Part shown: one piece after another, positions 24,819-33,029 of the stretch
Layout of the letters: the number at the start of each line of letters is the position of its first letter
How positions within the stretch are numbered: the stretch's first letter is position 1
From: Paractinoplanes aksuensis
GTDB taxonomy: Bacteria > Actinomycetota > Actinomycetes > Mycobacteriales > Micromonosporaceae
Direction of reading: 5' to 3'
DNA: 64,000 bases
Assembly: GCF_024137025.1 (NCBI RefSeq)
Contig: NZ_JAMYJR010000027.1
Location: 186,001 to 250,000, forward strand
Notes under the pieces: generated by a model
The model's input: only the letters and a program-made list of their open reading frames with translations
What the model was told of the DNA's origin: nothing
Database searches by the model: none
Translations under genes and position numbers: made by a program

Positions 24819-25559
24819 GTGGACGTGATGTTGTTCGGCCATGTGTCCGCGCAGGTTCGTGCCCGCGACGTGGATCTCGGCCCGCCCGCGCAGCGGGCGT
24901 TGTTCGGCCTGCTCGCCCTGTACGCCCCGGCCGCCGCGCCGTACGGGGCGATCGTGGCGACACTATGGCCGGACGATCCGCCGCGTTCGGCGCGGGCCAC
25001 CGTGCAGAAGTACGTGCAACGCCTGCGGGCCGCGATCGGGCCCGAGTGCCCACCCCGGCAGCGGGGACACGTGCTGCGGACCTGCGGTGACACGTACGCG
25101 CTGACGATCGCGCGCGAGCGGGTGGACGTCTCCCGCTTCCGCGCCCGGTTCGCGCATGTGGCGGCCCTGCGCGCGGCGCGCGACCCGGCGTACGAAACCG
25201 CTCTGGCCGACGTGATCGAGCACGCGTACGAGCCGGTCGCGCTGGACGTGCCGCTGCTGAGCGGCTCGCCACGGGTGCTCGGGGTCAAGGCCGAACAGGC
25301 CAAACTCGTCGACTGGTACGCCGACCTGCGGATCGCCGCCGGCCGGGCCGACGAGGTCGTCGGGCTGGTCCGCGAGCAGGCGGCGCTGCGCCCGCTGGAC
25401 GAGGACTCGCAGGCCCGGCTCATCGCCGTGTACCGGCAGATCGGCTGCCGGTCGGCCGCGGTCGACGTCTACCTGAGCGCCCGCCGTCATCTGTCCGACC
25501 TGCTGGGCCTCGATCCCGGACCCGAACTGGAGGACGCCTACCGCAGCGTGCTGGCCTGA
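24819..25559 (+). CDS. Stand-alone SARP-type (BTAD) regulator
   Basis: This 246-residue protein has an N-terminal OmpR-like winged helix (LGPPAQRALFGLLALYA, ATVQKYVQRLRAAIG) and a bacterial transcriptional activator domain with TPR-like helices (RADEVVGLVREQAALRPLDEDSQARLIAVYRQIG, LSDLLGLDPGPELEDAY). SARPs activate nearby biosynthetic or catabolic genes by binding direct repeats. Here the neighbours are the amino-sugar genes rather than a secondary-metabolite cluster. The start is GTG after GGGGG. The 205 bases after it (25560-25764) hold no feature I can support. Confidence 0.85.
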   Translation: MDVMLFGHVSAQVRARDVDLGPPAQRALFGLLALYAPAAAPYGAIVATLWPDDPPRSARATVQKYVQRLRAAIGPECPPRQRGHVLRTCGDTYALTIARERVDVSRFRARFAHVAALRAARDPAYETALADVIEHAYEPVALDVPLLSGSPRVLGVKAEQAKLVDWYADLRIAAGRADEVVGLVREQAALRPLDEDSQARLIAVYRQIGCRSAAVDVYLSARRHLSDLLGLDPGPELEDAYRSVLA

Positions 25560-25764
25560 CGACGCCCGGGCGGCGACGTAAAGGCGACCGAGCCGGTGAA
25601 CCACAGCCTCATTGTTCATCATCCGAACGTGCCTGACGGCCTGCGACTCCGTCTCTTGCGGCAGGGCGCCTGCGAGTGCCCGGACTGGTGCCCCGGCGAG
25701 GGCGTCCACCGGCGCACACACGCGCGTCTGCGAGCAACCGGTGGCGGACCGCCGGATCGAACCG

Positions 25765-26520
25765 TCAGTCGGTGATCGACGCGCGGAACGTGTAGCGGTC
25801 GCCGCGGTAGGCCTGGACCGTCAGTTCGATCGGGACGCCCTCCTGGTTGAAGGTGAGCTGGGTGGCCGACAGGATCGGGACCGGGCCGGTGATCTCGAGC
25901 TGCTCGCGTTCGTCGTCGGTGGCGTTGCGGGCCTCGACCGAGTAGTCCGCGTAGTGCGGCTGCTGGCGCGGGGCGGCCGCCCGCAGCACCTCGTACAGCG
26001 AGCGCCGGCTGAAGTCGGTCGTGGCCAGCTCGGGCGCGACGACCAGCGGCAGGCGGTTGTGCTCGACGGCGATGACCAGGTCGTTGAGGTAGCGCAGCCG
26101 CCGCATCTCGAACAGGTCGGCCCCGGCCACCGTGCGCAACAGCTCGGCCTCGCGGCCGGTGGCCGGGCGCACCCGGCTCGACAGCACCACGTTGCGGCTG
26201 TCCAGGCCGCGCTGGGCGGCCAGGTCGGCGAACCCCATCACCCGGCCCGCCGTGCCCGCGCCGCGCTGCACCGGGGCGGCGGCCACGGCCCAGCCGCGCG
26301 CGGGCAGTGACACGAGCACCCCGCGTTCGCGCAGTTCGCCCAGGGCGGCCCGGATCGTGACCCGGGAGACCGCGTAGCGCTCGGCCAGCTGGCGTTCGGA
26401 GGGCAGCCGGGCGCCGTCGGTGCCGTCGGCGGCCCGCAGGTCGTCGTGGATGCGCTCGGCGAGCCGCAGATACAGCGGCAGGGCGTCCGGGCCGATCAGG
26501 GGGCTGGTCTGCACCGCCAC
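25765..26520 (-). CDS. GntR-family (HutC/UTRA) regulator of the amino-sugar operon
   Basis: This 251-residue protein starts at the GTG at 26520. An N-terminal winged helix (LRLAERIHDDL, LPSERQLAERYAVSRVTIRAALGELRERG) is followed by a UTRA ligand domain (SSRVRPATGREAELL, FEMRRLRYLNDLVIAVEHNRLP, ITGPVPILSATQLTF). The HutC subfamily includes DasR/NagR, which sense phosphorylated amino sugars. It is divergent from the agaS-type operon, and a set of direct repeats lies between them. A repressor induced by a sugar phosphate is the likely role. Confidence 0.88.
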   Translation of the reverse strand: MAVQTSPLIGPDALPLYLRLAERIHDDLRAADGTDGARLPSERQLAERYAVSRVTIRAALGELRERGVLVSLPARGWAVAAAPVQRGAGTAGRVMGFADLAAQRGLDSRNVVLSSRVRPATGREAELLRTVAGADLFEMRRLRYLNDLVIAVEHNRLPLVVAPELATTDFSRRSLYEVLRAAAPRQQPHYADYSVEARNATDDEREQLEITGPVPILSATQLTFNQEGVPIELTVQAYRGDRYTFRASITD

Positions 26521-26523
26521 GAC

Positions 26524-26574
26524 GGTACCAGCAGCCCAGTCGAAACCGTTGACATACCAGTTGCATACCAGTAG
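26524..26574. promoter_or_regulatory. Candidate GntR operator: direct TACCAG repeats
   Basis: CATACCAGT occurs at 26553-26561 and 26564-26572, exactly 11 bases apart, with a related GGTACCAGC at 26524. Read on the minus strand the units are ACTGGTATG, close to half-sites of DasR-type operators (ACTGGTCT), but arranged directly rather than inverted. They lie in the divergent spacer between the GntR gene and the agaS-type gene. Confidence 0.55.
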
Positions 26575-26615
26575 CTTTCCGGAACCAGACCAGGTTGTGA
26601 ATAACAGGGAGCACG

Positions 26616-27707
26616 ATGAGTAGCAGCTATACCCGGGCCGAGATCGAACAGCAGCCGGACGTCTGGCGCGCGACCCGGCGCATCGTGGACGCGGCCCGGG
26701 GCGACGTCGACCGGCTGCTCGGCGCGGCGTTTCAAGAGCGGACCCGGATCGTGCTGACCGGCGCCGGCACCTCGGCCTACGTCGGCGAGGTGCTCGCACC
26801 GGAACTGGCCCGGGTGCTGAAACGGCCGGTCGAGGCGATCGCCACCACCGACATCGTCACCGACCCGCAGGCGGTGACGGCCGGTGACCGCCCGGTGCTG
26901 CTGGTGTCGTTCGCCCGCAGCGGCAACAGCCCGGAGTCGCTGGCCGCGACCGAGCTGATCGACCAGCTGGCCCCGGTCGCCCACCACCTCGTGATCACGT
27001 GCGACGGCGACGGACGCCTGGCCCGCGCGTACGAAGATGCCGGTAATGCCGCCGTGGTGACGCTGCCCGCCGCGACCAACGACCGCGGGTTCGCCATGAC
27101 CTCGTCGTTCACGTCGATGGTGCTGGCCGCCTACCTGTGCCTGGCCGGCGAGGCCGACGTCGACGCGCTGGCCGAGGCGGCCACCGCCGTGCTCGCCGAC
27201 GCCGCCGCGATCGAGCGGAAGGTGACCGCGCTGCGGCCGGGGCGCATCGTCTATCTGGGCTCGGGCAGCCTCAAGGGCCTGGCTCGCGAGGCCGCGCTCA
27301 AGACGCTCGAGCTGACCGCGGGCACGACCGTGGCGCTCGGCGAGTCGTCGCTGGGCTTCCGGCACGGCCCCAAGGCCGCCCTCACCCCGGACACGCTGGC
27401 CGTCGTCTTCGTCTCGGGCGACGACTACCGCCGGGCGTACGACCTCGACCTGGCCCGTGAGCTGGCCGGCGACCTCGGTCCGGAGCGGGTCGTGCTGGTC
27501 GACGCGGACGGCACCTGGCCCGTCCCGCGCGGACCCGGCCTGCCGGACGCGTTGTGGGCCCTGGCCGCGGTCATCACGGCCCAGCTCACGGCCCTGACCT
27601 GCTCGCTGACGGCCGGGCTGACCCCGGACAACCCGTTCCCGGGCGGCGAGGTCAACCGGGTCGTGCAGGGCGTCGTCATCCACCCGTACGGCGAAAGGCG
27701 GTCCTGA
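26616..27707 (+). CDS. agaS: SIS-domain amino-sugar phosphate isomerase/deaminase, AgaS-like
   Basis: The product is 363 residues with two SIS domains. The first has IVLTGAGTSAYVGE and SFARSGNSPES, and the second has RIVYLGSGSLKGLAREAALKTLELT and ESSLGFRHGPK. The C-terminal GLTPDNPFPGGEVNRVVQGV is characteristic of AgaS-type proteins. AgaS converts galactosamine-6-phosphate to tagatose-6-phosphate with release of ammonia. There is no glutaminase domain, so this is not GlmS. It heads a five-gene operon whose PfkB kinase and class II aldolase would complete that route. CAGGGAG precedes the ATG. Confidence 0.85.
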   Translation: MSSSYTRAEIEQQPDVWRATRRIVDAARGDVDRLLGAAFQERTRIVLTGAGTSAYVGEVLAPELARVLKRPVEAIATTDIVTDPQAVTAGDRPVLLVSFARSGNSPESLAATELIDQLAPVAHHLVITCDGDGRLARAYEDAGNAAVVTLPAATNDRGFAMTSSFTSMVLAAYLCLAGEADVDALAEAATAVLADAAAIERKVTALRPGRIVYLGSGSLKGLAREAALKTLELTAGTTVALGESSLGFRHGPKAALTPDTLAVVFVSGDDYRRAYDLDLARELAGDLGPERVVLVDADGTWPVPRGPGLPDALWALAAVITAQLTALTCSLTAGLTPDNPFPGGEVNRVVQGVVIHPYGERRS

Positions 27708-27708
27708 C

Positions 27709-28629
27709 ATGTACCTGGGTGTGGACGGCGGAGGCACCAAGACCGCCTTCTGCCTGGTCGACGAGGACGGCACGATCGTCGCCTCGGCCCGCACGGCCAG
27801 CATCTACTACCTGATGAGCGGCCTCGAGATCGTCGAGCCGCTGCTGGCGCAGGGCGTGGCCGAGGTGTGCGCGAGCGCCGGCATCGAAGCGAACGACATC
27901 GCGTACGCATTCTTCGGGATCCCCTGCTACGGCGAGGTCCTGCCCGACGTACCCAAGCTCGATGCTCTGCCTCGGAACGTGCTCGGCCATGACCGGTACC
28001 GCTGCGGCAACGACATGATCTGCGGCTGGGCCGGTTCACTGGGCGCGGCCGACGGCATCAACGTGGTCGCGGGCACCGGTTCCATCGCGTACGGCGAGAA
28101 CGGCGAGCTCACGTCGCGGGCCGGCGGCTGGGGCGAGCTGTTCGGCGACGAGGGCTCGGCCCACTGGGTCGCCATCCGAGGCCTCAACGCGTTCAGCCGG
28201 ATGGGCGACGGGCGACTGCCCCGCGGCCCCCTGGCCGACATCCTGCGGGCCCGGCTCGACCTGACCGACGACCTCGAGATCGTCGACGTCGTGCTCAACC
28301 GCTGGCAGGGCGACCGGGCCCAGATCGCCGCATTGAGTACGGCCGTGAGCGAGGCCGCCGAGGCCGGTGACACCGCGAGCGCCGAGATCCTGCGCGACGC
28401 CGGCCGCGAGCTCGCCGACATGGTCGACGCCGAGGCCCGCGTCCTGAAATTCGATACCCGGCAACTGATTCCGGTCTCCTACTCCGGCGGCATGTTCACC
28501 AGCCCGCTGCTGCTGGCGGCGTTCCGGCAGGCCCTGGACGGCCGCTACGACCTGCGCGAACCCCTCTTCCCCCCGGACCACGGCGCGGCCCTGTACGCCG
28601 CACGCCTATCGAACGGACCACGCACATGA
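27709..28629 (+). CDS. BadF/BcrA-type sugar kinase (NAGK-like)
   Basis: This 306-residue ASKHA-fold protein has the phosphate 1 loop VDGGGTKTAFCLVDEDG, a central AGTGSIAYGENGE phosphate 2 region and a C-terminal adenosine motif around YSGGMFTSPLL. The family includes N-acetylglucosamine kinases and glucosamine kinases. It starts 1 base after the agaS stop and overlaps the permease start by 4 bases. In context it should phosphorylate an imported amino sugar to the 6-phosphate used by the AgaS-like enzyme. The exact sugar is inference. Confidence 0.85.
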   Translation: MYLGVDGGGTKTAFCLVDEDGTIVASARTASIYYLMSGLEIVEPLLAQGVAEVCASAGIEANDIAYAFFGIPCYGEVLPDVPKLDALPRNVLGHDRYRCGNDMICGWAGSLGAADGINVVAGTGSIAYGENGELTSRAGGWGELFGDEGSAHWVAIRGLNAFSRMGDGRLPRGPLADILRARLDLTDDLEIVDVVLNRWQGDRAQIAALSTAVSEAAEAGDTASAEILRDAGRELADMVDAEARVLKFDTRQLIPVSYSGGMFTSPLLLAAFRQALDGRYDLREPLFPPDHGAALYAARLSNGPRT

Positions 28630-29540
28630 CCTCTCTGAGCACCGCCGCCGGACGTCGCACCGGCTGGATCCCGTACGCCGCTCTGCTCGTGCTCTTCTGG
28701 GGTGTCTGGGGCGCGTTCTCCAGCCAGCCGACCAGCAAGTACGGCTACCCGGACGGCATGGTCTACATCATCTGGTCGATCACGATGATCATCCCGGCCG
28801 TGGTCGCGCTGCGCGGCGCCACGTTCGACCGCCGTCCGGTCGCCGCCATGTACGGGCTGATCGTGGGCCTGACCGGCGCCGGCGGTCAGTTGTTGCTGTT
28901 CAAGGCGCTGACCATCGGTCCGGCGTACATCATCTTCCCGATCATCGCCCTCTCCCCCGCCATCACCGTGATCATGGCGCTGGTCGCCCTGCGGGAACGC
29001 CTGACCCGGCTGGCCGTGATCGGTGTGGTGCTGGCGCTGGTCGCGATCGTGCTCTTCTCCGTCGCGCCCAGCGACGAGGGCGTCGACGCCGGCCCGTACC
29101 TGATCCTGGCCGTGCTGATCTGTGTCGCCTGGGGCGTGCAGGCCTATTACATGCGCAAGGCCGCCCTGGCCGGGGTGAACGACGCGACCACGTTCGGCTG
29201 GATGACGATCAGCGGTCTGGTGCTGATCCCGGTCGCGCTGCTGCTGATGGGCGGCTTCCCGACCGGCTTCCCGTGGCAGGCGCCCGCGCTGACCGCGGTG
29301 ACCCAGGTGCTCAACGCGATCGGCGCGCTGTTCCTGGTGATGGCGATGAGCCGCGGCAAGGCCTCGGTGGTCGCGCCGATCACCAACGCGCTGGCCCCGG
29401 TGCTCACCATCGTGCTGTCGCTCGCGATCTATCAGACGATCCCGTCCGGCTGGCAGACCTCGGGCATCGTGCTCGCGCTGGTCGGTTCGACGCTGATGGT
29501 CTACACCGCCGAGAAGTCGGCCGAACTGGCCGACGGATGA
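28626..29540 (+). CDS. DMT-superfamily (EamA/GRP-like) permease
   Basis: The 304-residue protein has ten membrane helices in two five-helix repeats, the DMT pattern, beginning GWIPYAALLVLFWGVWGAF. Because it is embedded between a sugar kinase and a PfkB kinase with overlapping codons on both sides, it is most likely the uptake permease for the unphosphorylated amino sugar. That would explain the cytoplasmic kinase. Export of an intermediate cannot be excluded. Confidence 0.82.
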   Translation: MTSLSTAAGRRTGWIPYAALLVLFWGVWGAFSSQPTSKYGYPDGMVYIIWSITMIIPAVVALRGATFDRRPVAAMYGLIVGLTGAGGQLLLFKALTIGPAYIIFPIIALSPAITVIMALVALRERLTRLAVIGVVLALVAIVLFSVAPSDEGVDAGPYLILAVLICVAWGVQAYYMRKAALAGVNDATTFGWMTISGLVLIPVALLLMGGFPTGFPWQAPALTAVTQVLNAIGALFLVMAMSRGKASVVAPITNALAPVLTIVLSLAIYQTIPSGWQTSGIVLALVGSTLMVYTAEKSAELADG

Positions 29541-30442
29541 CCCGCGTCGTCACGGTGACGCTCAATCCGGCGCTGGACATCACCTACGCGGTCCCGGCGT
29601 TGGCCGTCGGTTCCAGCGTACGGGTCCAGACTGTCCGGTCGAGGGCCGGCGGCAAGGGCGTCAACGTGGCTGCGGTGGTGCGCCAACTGGGCGGCGACGC
29701 GATCGTCGTCGCCCCGGCGGCCCGCACCGAACCCGACCCGTTCCGCGCCGGACTCGACTCCCTGGGCCTGCCCCATCACCTGATCCCTTCGTTCCCGGCC
29801 GTCCGGCGGACCGTCGCGGTGGTCGGCGCGGACGGCCCGACGACCATCCTGCTGGAACCGGGCAGCCCGGCTCCGGCCGGCACAGCCGACGCCATCGCTT
29901 TCATTACGGCGGAAGAGCTGACCCACGCTGACGCCCTGGTGGTCTCGGGCAGCGTCCCGCCGGGCCTGCCCGACGACCTGCCGGCCCGCCTGGCCCGTCT
30001 CGCCCATCCGCTTCCGGTGATCATCGACGTGTCCGGACCGGCTTTGCCGATGGCGGTCGGCGCCGGCGCGGTGCTTGCTCCGAACCGGTCCGAGCTGTCG
30101 GAGATCAGCGGCGGCGATCCGGTCTCCGCCGCGCGGCGGCTGCTCGACCTGGGCGCGGCCGCAGTCGTCGTGACCCTCGGCGAGGACGGTGCCGTGGCCG
30201 TCACCCCCGGTGGCGCCTGGCACGCCCGTACACCCGAGGTGGTCGACGGCAACCCGACCGGCGCCGGCGATGCCGCCACCGCCGCCCTCGCCCTCAGCCT
30301 GGCTGCCGGCACCCCCTGGCCCGCCGCCTTGGCCGACGCCGTGGCGACCTCGGCCGCCTGCGTGCTGCGGCCGGTCGCGGGCGAGATCGATCTCGAAGCG
30401 CGCCGACGCTGGCTCGGCGCCGTCACCGTGGAGGAACTGTGA
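29537..30442 (+). CDS. PfkB-family 1-phosphofructokinase/tagatose-6-phosphate kinase
   Basis: This 301-residue protein begins MTRVVTVTLNPALDITY, as in LacC/FruK proteins. It carries the N-terminal PfkB signature (AGGKGVNVA) and the C-terminal NPTGAGDAATA with the catalytic aspartate. LacC phosphorylates tagatose-6-phosphate to the 1,6-bisphosphate, and FruK acts on fructose-1-phosphate. With an AgaS-like isomerase upstream and a class II aldolase downstream, tagatose-6-phosphate kinase is the better guess. It overlaps both neighbours by 4 bases. Confidence 0.85.
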   Translation: MTRVVTVTLNPALDITYAVPALAVGSSVRVQTVRSRAGGKGVNVAAVVRQLGGDAIVVAPAARTEPDPFRAGLDSLGLPHHLIPSFPAVRRTVAVVGADGPTTILLEPGSPAPAGTADAIAFITAEELTHADALVVSGSVPPGLPDDLPARLARLAHPLPVIIDVSGPALPMAVGAGAVLAPNRSELSEISGGDPVSAARRLLDLGAAAVVVTLGEDGAVAVTPGGAWHARTPEVVDGNPTGAGDAATAALALSLAAGTPWPAALADAVATSAACVLRPVAGEIDLEARRRWLGAVTVEEL

Positions 30443-31275
30443 GCTTGTTGACCGACCTTCGAGGCAGCGGCCGGGCGGTCGGCGCCTTCAACGCGATCCT
30501 GCTCGAGCACGCCGAGGCCATCGTGACCGGCGCCGAGCGGGCCGGGCTGCCGGTGATCCTGCAGATCTCGCAGAACGCGGTGCGCTATCACGGTTCGCTG
30601 GCCCCGTTCGCGACCGCGTGCCTGAGCCTGGCCTCGGCCGCCTCGGTGCCGGTGACCGTCCACCTCGACCACGCCGAGGACGAGGAGCTGATCGACCAGG
30701 CCGTCGCGCTGGGCGTCCGCTCGGTGATGTTCGACGCGGCGACCCTGCCCTACGACGAGAACGTGGCCCGCACCCGCACCGTCGTGCAACGCTGTCACGC
30801 CGTCGGCTGCCTGGTCGAGGCCGAGTTGGGCGAGATCGGCGGCAAGGACGGGGCGCACGCGCCGGGCGTACGCACGGATCCGGCGGAAGCCGCGGCCTTT
30901 GTCGCCGCCACGGGGGTGGACTCGCTGGCCGTCGCCGTCGGCTCGTCGCACGCCATGGCGAGCCGCGACGCCCGGCTCGACGTCGAGCTGATCGGCCGGC
31001 TGGCGGCCGCGGTGCCGGTGCCGCTGGTGCTGCACGGCTCGTCGGGGGTGCCGGACTCCGGATTGCGCGCGGCCGTGGCCGCGGGCATCACCAAGGTCAA
31101 CGTCGGGACGCTGCTCAACCGCGTGCTGACCGAGACCGTCCGCGACGTGCTCGCCGACCAGGAAAAGCTGACCGATCCGCGTAAGTACCTGACCCCCGGG
31201 CGCGACGCCGTCCGGGCCGAGGTCACCCGCTTGCTGCAGCTTCTTCAGAAAGAGGCAATCTTCAACGCCATGTGA
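30439..31275 (+). CDS. Class II ketose-bisphosphate aldolase (GatY/KbaY-like)
   Basis: This 278-residue enzyme has zinc ligands and catalytic residues visible in TVHLDHAED, AVGSSHAM and LVLHGSSGVP, and a GITKVNVGT phosphate loop. GatY/KbaY aldolases split tagatose-1,6-bisphosphate, and the close FbaA family uses fructose-1,6-bisphosphate. The short length and the operon context favour the tagatose type. It starts at a GTG overlapping the PfkB stop and closes the operon. An AT-rich promoter region for the LPMO follows. Confidence 0.85.
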   Translation: MSLLTDLRGSGRAVGAFNAILLEHAEAIVTGAERAGLPVILQISQNAVRYHGSLAPFATACLSLASAASVPVTVHLDHAEDEELIDQAVALGVRSVMFDAATLPYDENVARTRTVVQRCHAVGCLVEAELGEIGGKDGAHAPGVRTDPAEAAAFVAATGVDSLAVAVGSSHAMASRDARLDVELIGRLAAAVPVPLVLHGSSGVPDSGLRAAVAAGITKVNVGTLLNRVLTETVRDVLADQEKLTDPRKYLTPGRDAVRAEVTRLLQLLQKEAIFNAM

Positions 31276-31277
31276 AC

Positions 31278-31308
31278 TAACTGTTGACAAACTTAACTGT
31301 ATTGACGT
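31278..31308 (+). promoter_or_regulatory. AT-rich promoter region with TAACTGT direct repeats
   Basis: TAACTGTTGACA (from 31278) and TAACTGTATTGACG (from 31294) form a direct repeat 16 bases apart. The first contains a perfect TTGACA. The stretch is notably AT-rich against its surroundings and lies 45-75 bases upstream of the LPMO start. A clear -10 at standard spacing is not obvious. Confidence 0.45.
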
Positions 31309-31352
31309 TCGCTAATGGGACGATGCCCCCGCGTATCCCCGAAGGGAGCGAC

Positions 31353-32057
31353 ATGAGTTTGCGCAGAAGACTGGCCGTGCTTGCGGCCGCCGTCGTCACC
31401 GCTCCACTTGTCGCCGTCATCCTCCCCGCGAGCCCGGCCAGCGCCCATGGCTGGATCACCAGTCCCCCCAGCCGTCAGGACCAATGTGCCACCGGCGTCG
31501 TCGCCAACTGCGGCGCCATCCAGTACGAACCCCAGAGTGTCGAAGCGGCCAAGGGTTCGCAGAGCTGTAGTGGCGGCAGCGCGTACACAGTGCTCAACGA
31601 GGACAACAAGGGCTGGCGAGTCACCTCGATCGGCAGCTCGACGGCGTTCACCTGGCGCAACACGGCCATGCACCGCACGCAGAACTGGCAGTACTACGTG
31701 GACGGCCGGTTGCACCAGACGTTCACGAACGGCAACGCCCAGCCGCCGCAGGTCCTCAGCCACCAGCTGACCAACCTGCCCAGCGGACGGCACAAGATCC
31801 TGGCCGTCTGGAACATCTACGACACCCCGATGGCGTTCTACAGCTGCGTCGACGTCAACGTAGGGGGCGGCGGCACCAACCCGCCACCCCCTCCGCCTTC
31901 AAGTTGCGGCGCAGCTTGGAGCGCGTCGGCCGTCTACACCGGCGGCATGAACGTCTCGCACCGCGGCCGCTCCTGGCAGGCGCGGTACTGGACACAGGGC
32001 GAGGAGCCGGGCACCACCGGCGAATGGGGCGCCTGGCTCGACAAGGGCACCTGCTGA
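31353..32057 (+). CDS. Lytic polysaccharide monooxygenase (AA10) with CBM5/12
   Basis: This 234-residue secreted copper enzyme has a signal peptide to SPASA and a mature protein beginning with the obligatory histidine (HGWITSPPSR). The second copper histidine is in AMHRTQNWQYYVDG (residue 107), and the axial phenylalanine lies in MAFYSCVDV. A glycine/proline linker leads to a C-terminal CBM5/12-type chitin-binding module (AWSASAVYTGGMNVSH to WGAWLDKGTC). The catalytic domain, about 135 residues, is shorter than most AA10 domains. It should cleave crystalline chitin oxidatively. GAAGGGAG lies before the ATG. Confidence 0.88.
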   Translation: MSLRRRLAVLAAAVVTAPLVAVILPASPASAHGWITSPPSRQDQCATGVVANCGAIQYEPQSVEAAKGSQSCSGGSAYTVLNEDNKGWRVTSIGSSTAFTWRNTAMHRTQNWQYYVDGRLHQTFTNGNAQPPQVLSHQLTNLPSGRHKILAVWNIYDTPMAFYSCVDVNVGGGGTNPPPPPPSSCGAAWSASAVYTGGMNVSHRGRSWQARYWTQGEEPGTTGEWGAWLDKGTC

Positions 32058-32149
32058 CCCGTACGCACGTCGCCGTCCGGCCCGGTTCGGGCCGGGCGGC
32101 ATCAGTCGCTGTCGCTGTCGCCGTCTCTTTCGCTGCCGAGCGGAGCCCG

Positions 32150-32971
32150 ATGTCACCTCGCCGCCTCACCGTCGTCGCTCTTGCGCTGACCATGTCGGCG
32201 TGCTCGAGTCCCGCGGCCACCCCAGTTTCGGCGCCACCCTCCGCCTCGGCCGCGGCCTCGGCGGTGCACCACCATCAGCACAGCGCCGGCCCCGTTCCTT
32301 CGGGCGCACCCGGCGGCCAGATCGTCGTGCACGCGGCCGACCCGTTGCGCGACACGCTGACCCAGCTGATCCCCAAGTTCGAAGAAGCGTTCCCCGGCGT
32401 ACGGGTCTCGGTCGATTACGGCGCGGGCCTCGAACACGCCCAGCACGTCCTGCACGGGATGCCCATCGACGTTTTCGTCTCCTCCGACGAGGCCGCCACC
32501 ACGATGGTCGCCGCCCACGACCGCGGCGCGCCCGCCGTCGTGGCCCGCAACCCCATCGTCATCGCCCTGCCCCGCACGGCCGACCGGATCGCCGCGATCG
32601 GCGACCTGCGCGACGCCAAGGTGGCCCTGTGCGCCGAGACCACCCCGTGCGGCCGCGGCAGCCGCGCCGCCCTGGTCGCCGCTGCCGTCGAAGTTCAGCC
32701 GGCCGTCGTCGAGCCCGATGCCCCGGCCACGCTGGCCCAGGTCCGCTCGGGCGCCGCCGACGCCGCGCTGGCCTACCGCACCGAGGTCGTGGCCGCGGGC
32801 GACGACCTCCGCGCGGTCGACTTCGAGCAGGCCACCGGCCTGGCCGACCAGTACACCGCGATCCGCCCGGACACCGGCGCCAACGCCAAGGGCGCCGACG
32901 CCTTCGTGGCCTTCCTGAGCTCGGCCCTGGCCCGCCACGTCTTCGCCGACGCCGGCCTCTCCCCCGCCTGA
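32150..32971 (+). CDS. ModA-like molybdate/oxyanion-binding lipoprotein
   Basis: This 273-residue lipoprotein has the lipobox TMSACSS, a serine/alanine spacer with a histidine cluster (VHHHQHSAG, residues 39-47), then a ModA fold: IVVHAADPLRDTL, GLEHAQHVLHGMPIDVFVSSD, NPIVIALP and ETTPCGRGSR. ModA delivers molybdate to ModBC permeases, but no modBC genes are adjacent, so it may be an orphan or serve a distant permease. The substitution of the usual LA[A/G]SG-like ligand region by AADPL leaves anion specificity open. The ATG at 32150 follows GGAG. Confidence 0.8.
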   Translation: MSPRRLTVVALALTMSACSSPAATPVSAPPSASAAASAVHHHQHSAGPVPSGAPGGQIVVHAADPLRDTLTQLIPKFEEAFPGVRVSVDYGAGLEHAQHVLHGMPIDVFVSSDEAATTMVAAHDRGAPAVVARNPIVIALPRTADRIAAIGDLRDAKVALCAETTPCGRGSRAALVAAAVEVQPAVVEPDAPATLAQVRSGAADAALAYRTEVVAAGDDLRAVDFEQATGLADQYTAIRPDTGANAKGADAFVAFLSSALARHVFADAGLSPA

Positions 32972-33029
32972 GCCCTCAGGCGCACACGCCGGCTTTTCGC
33001 CCGCCTGAGGTGGCTGACCCCTCGGCCTT

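Noticed and set aside
32150..32971. A complete molybdate transport operon
   Set aside because: No permease or ATPase gene is adjacent on either side.
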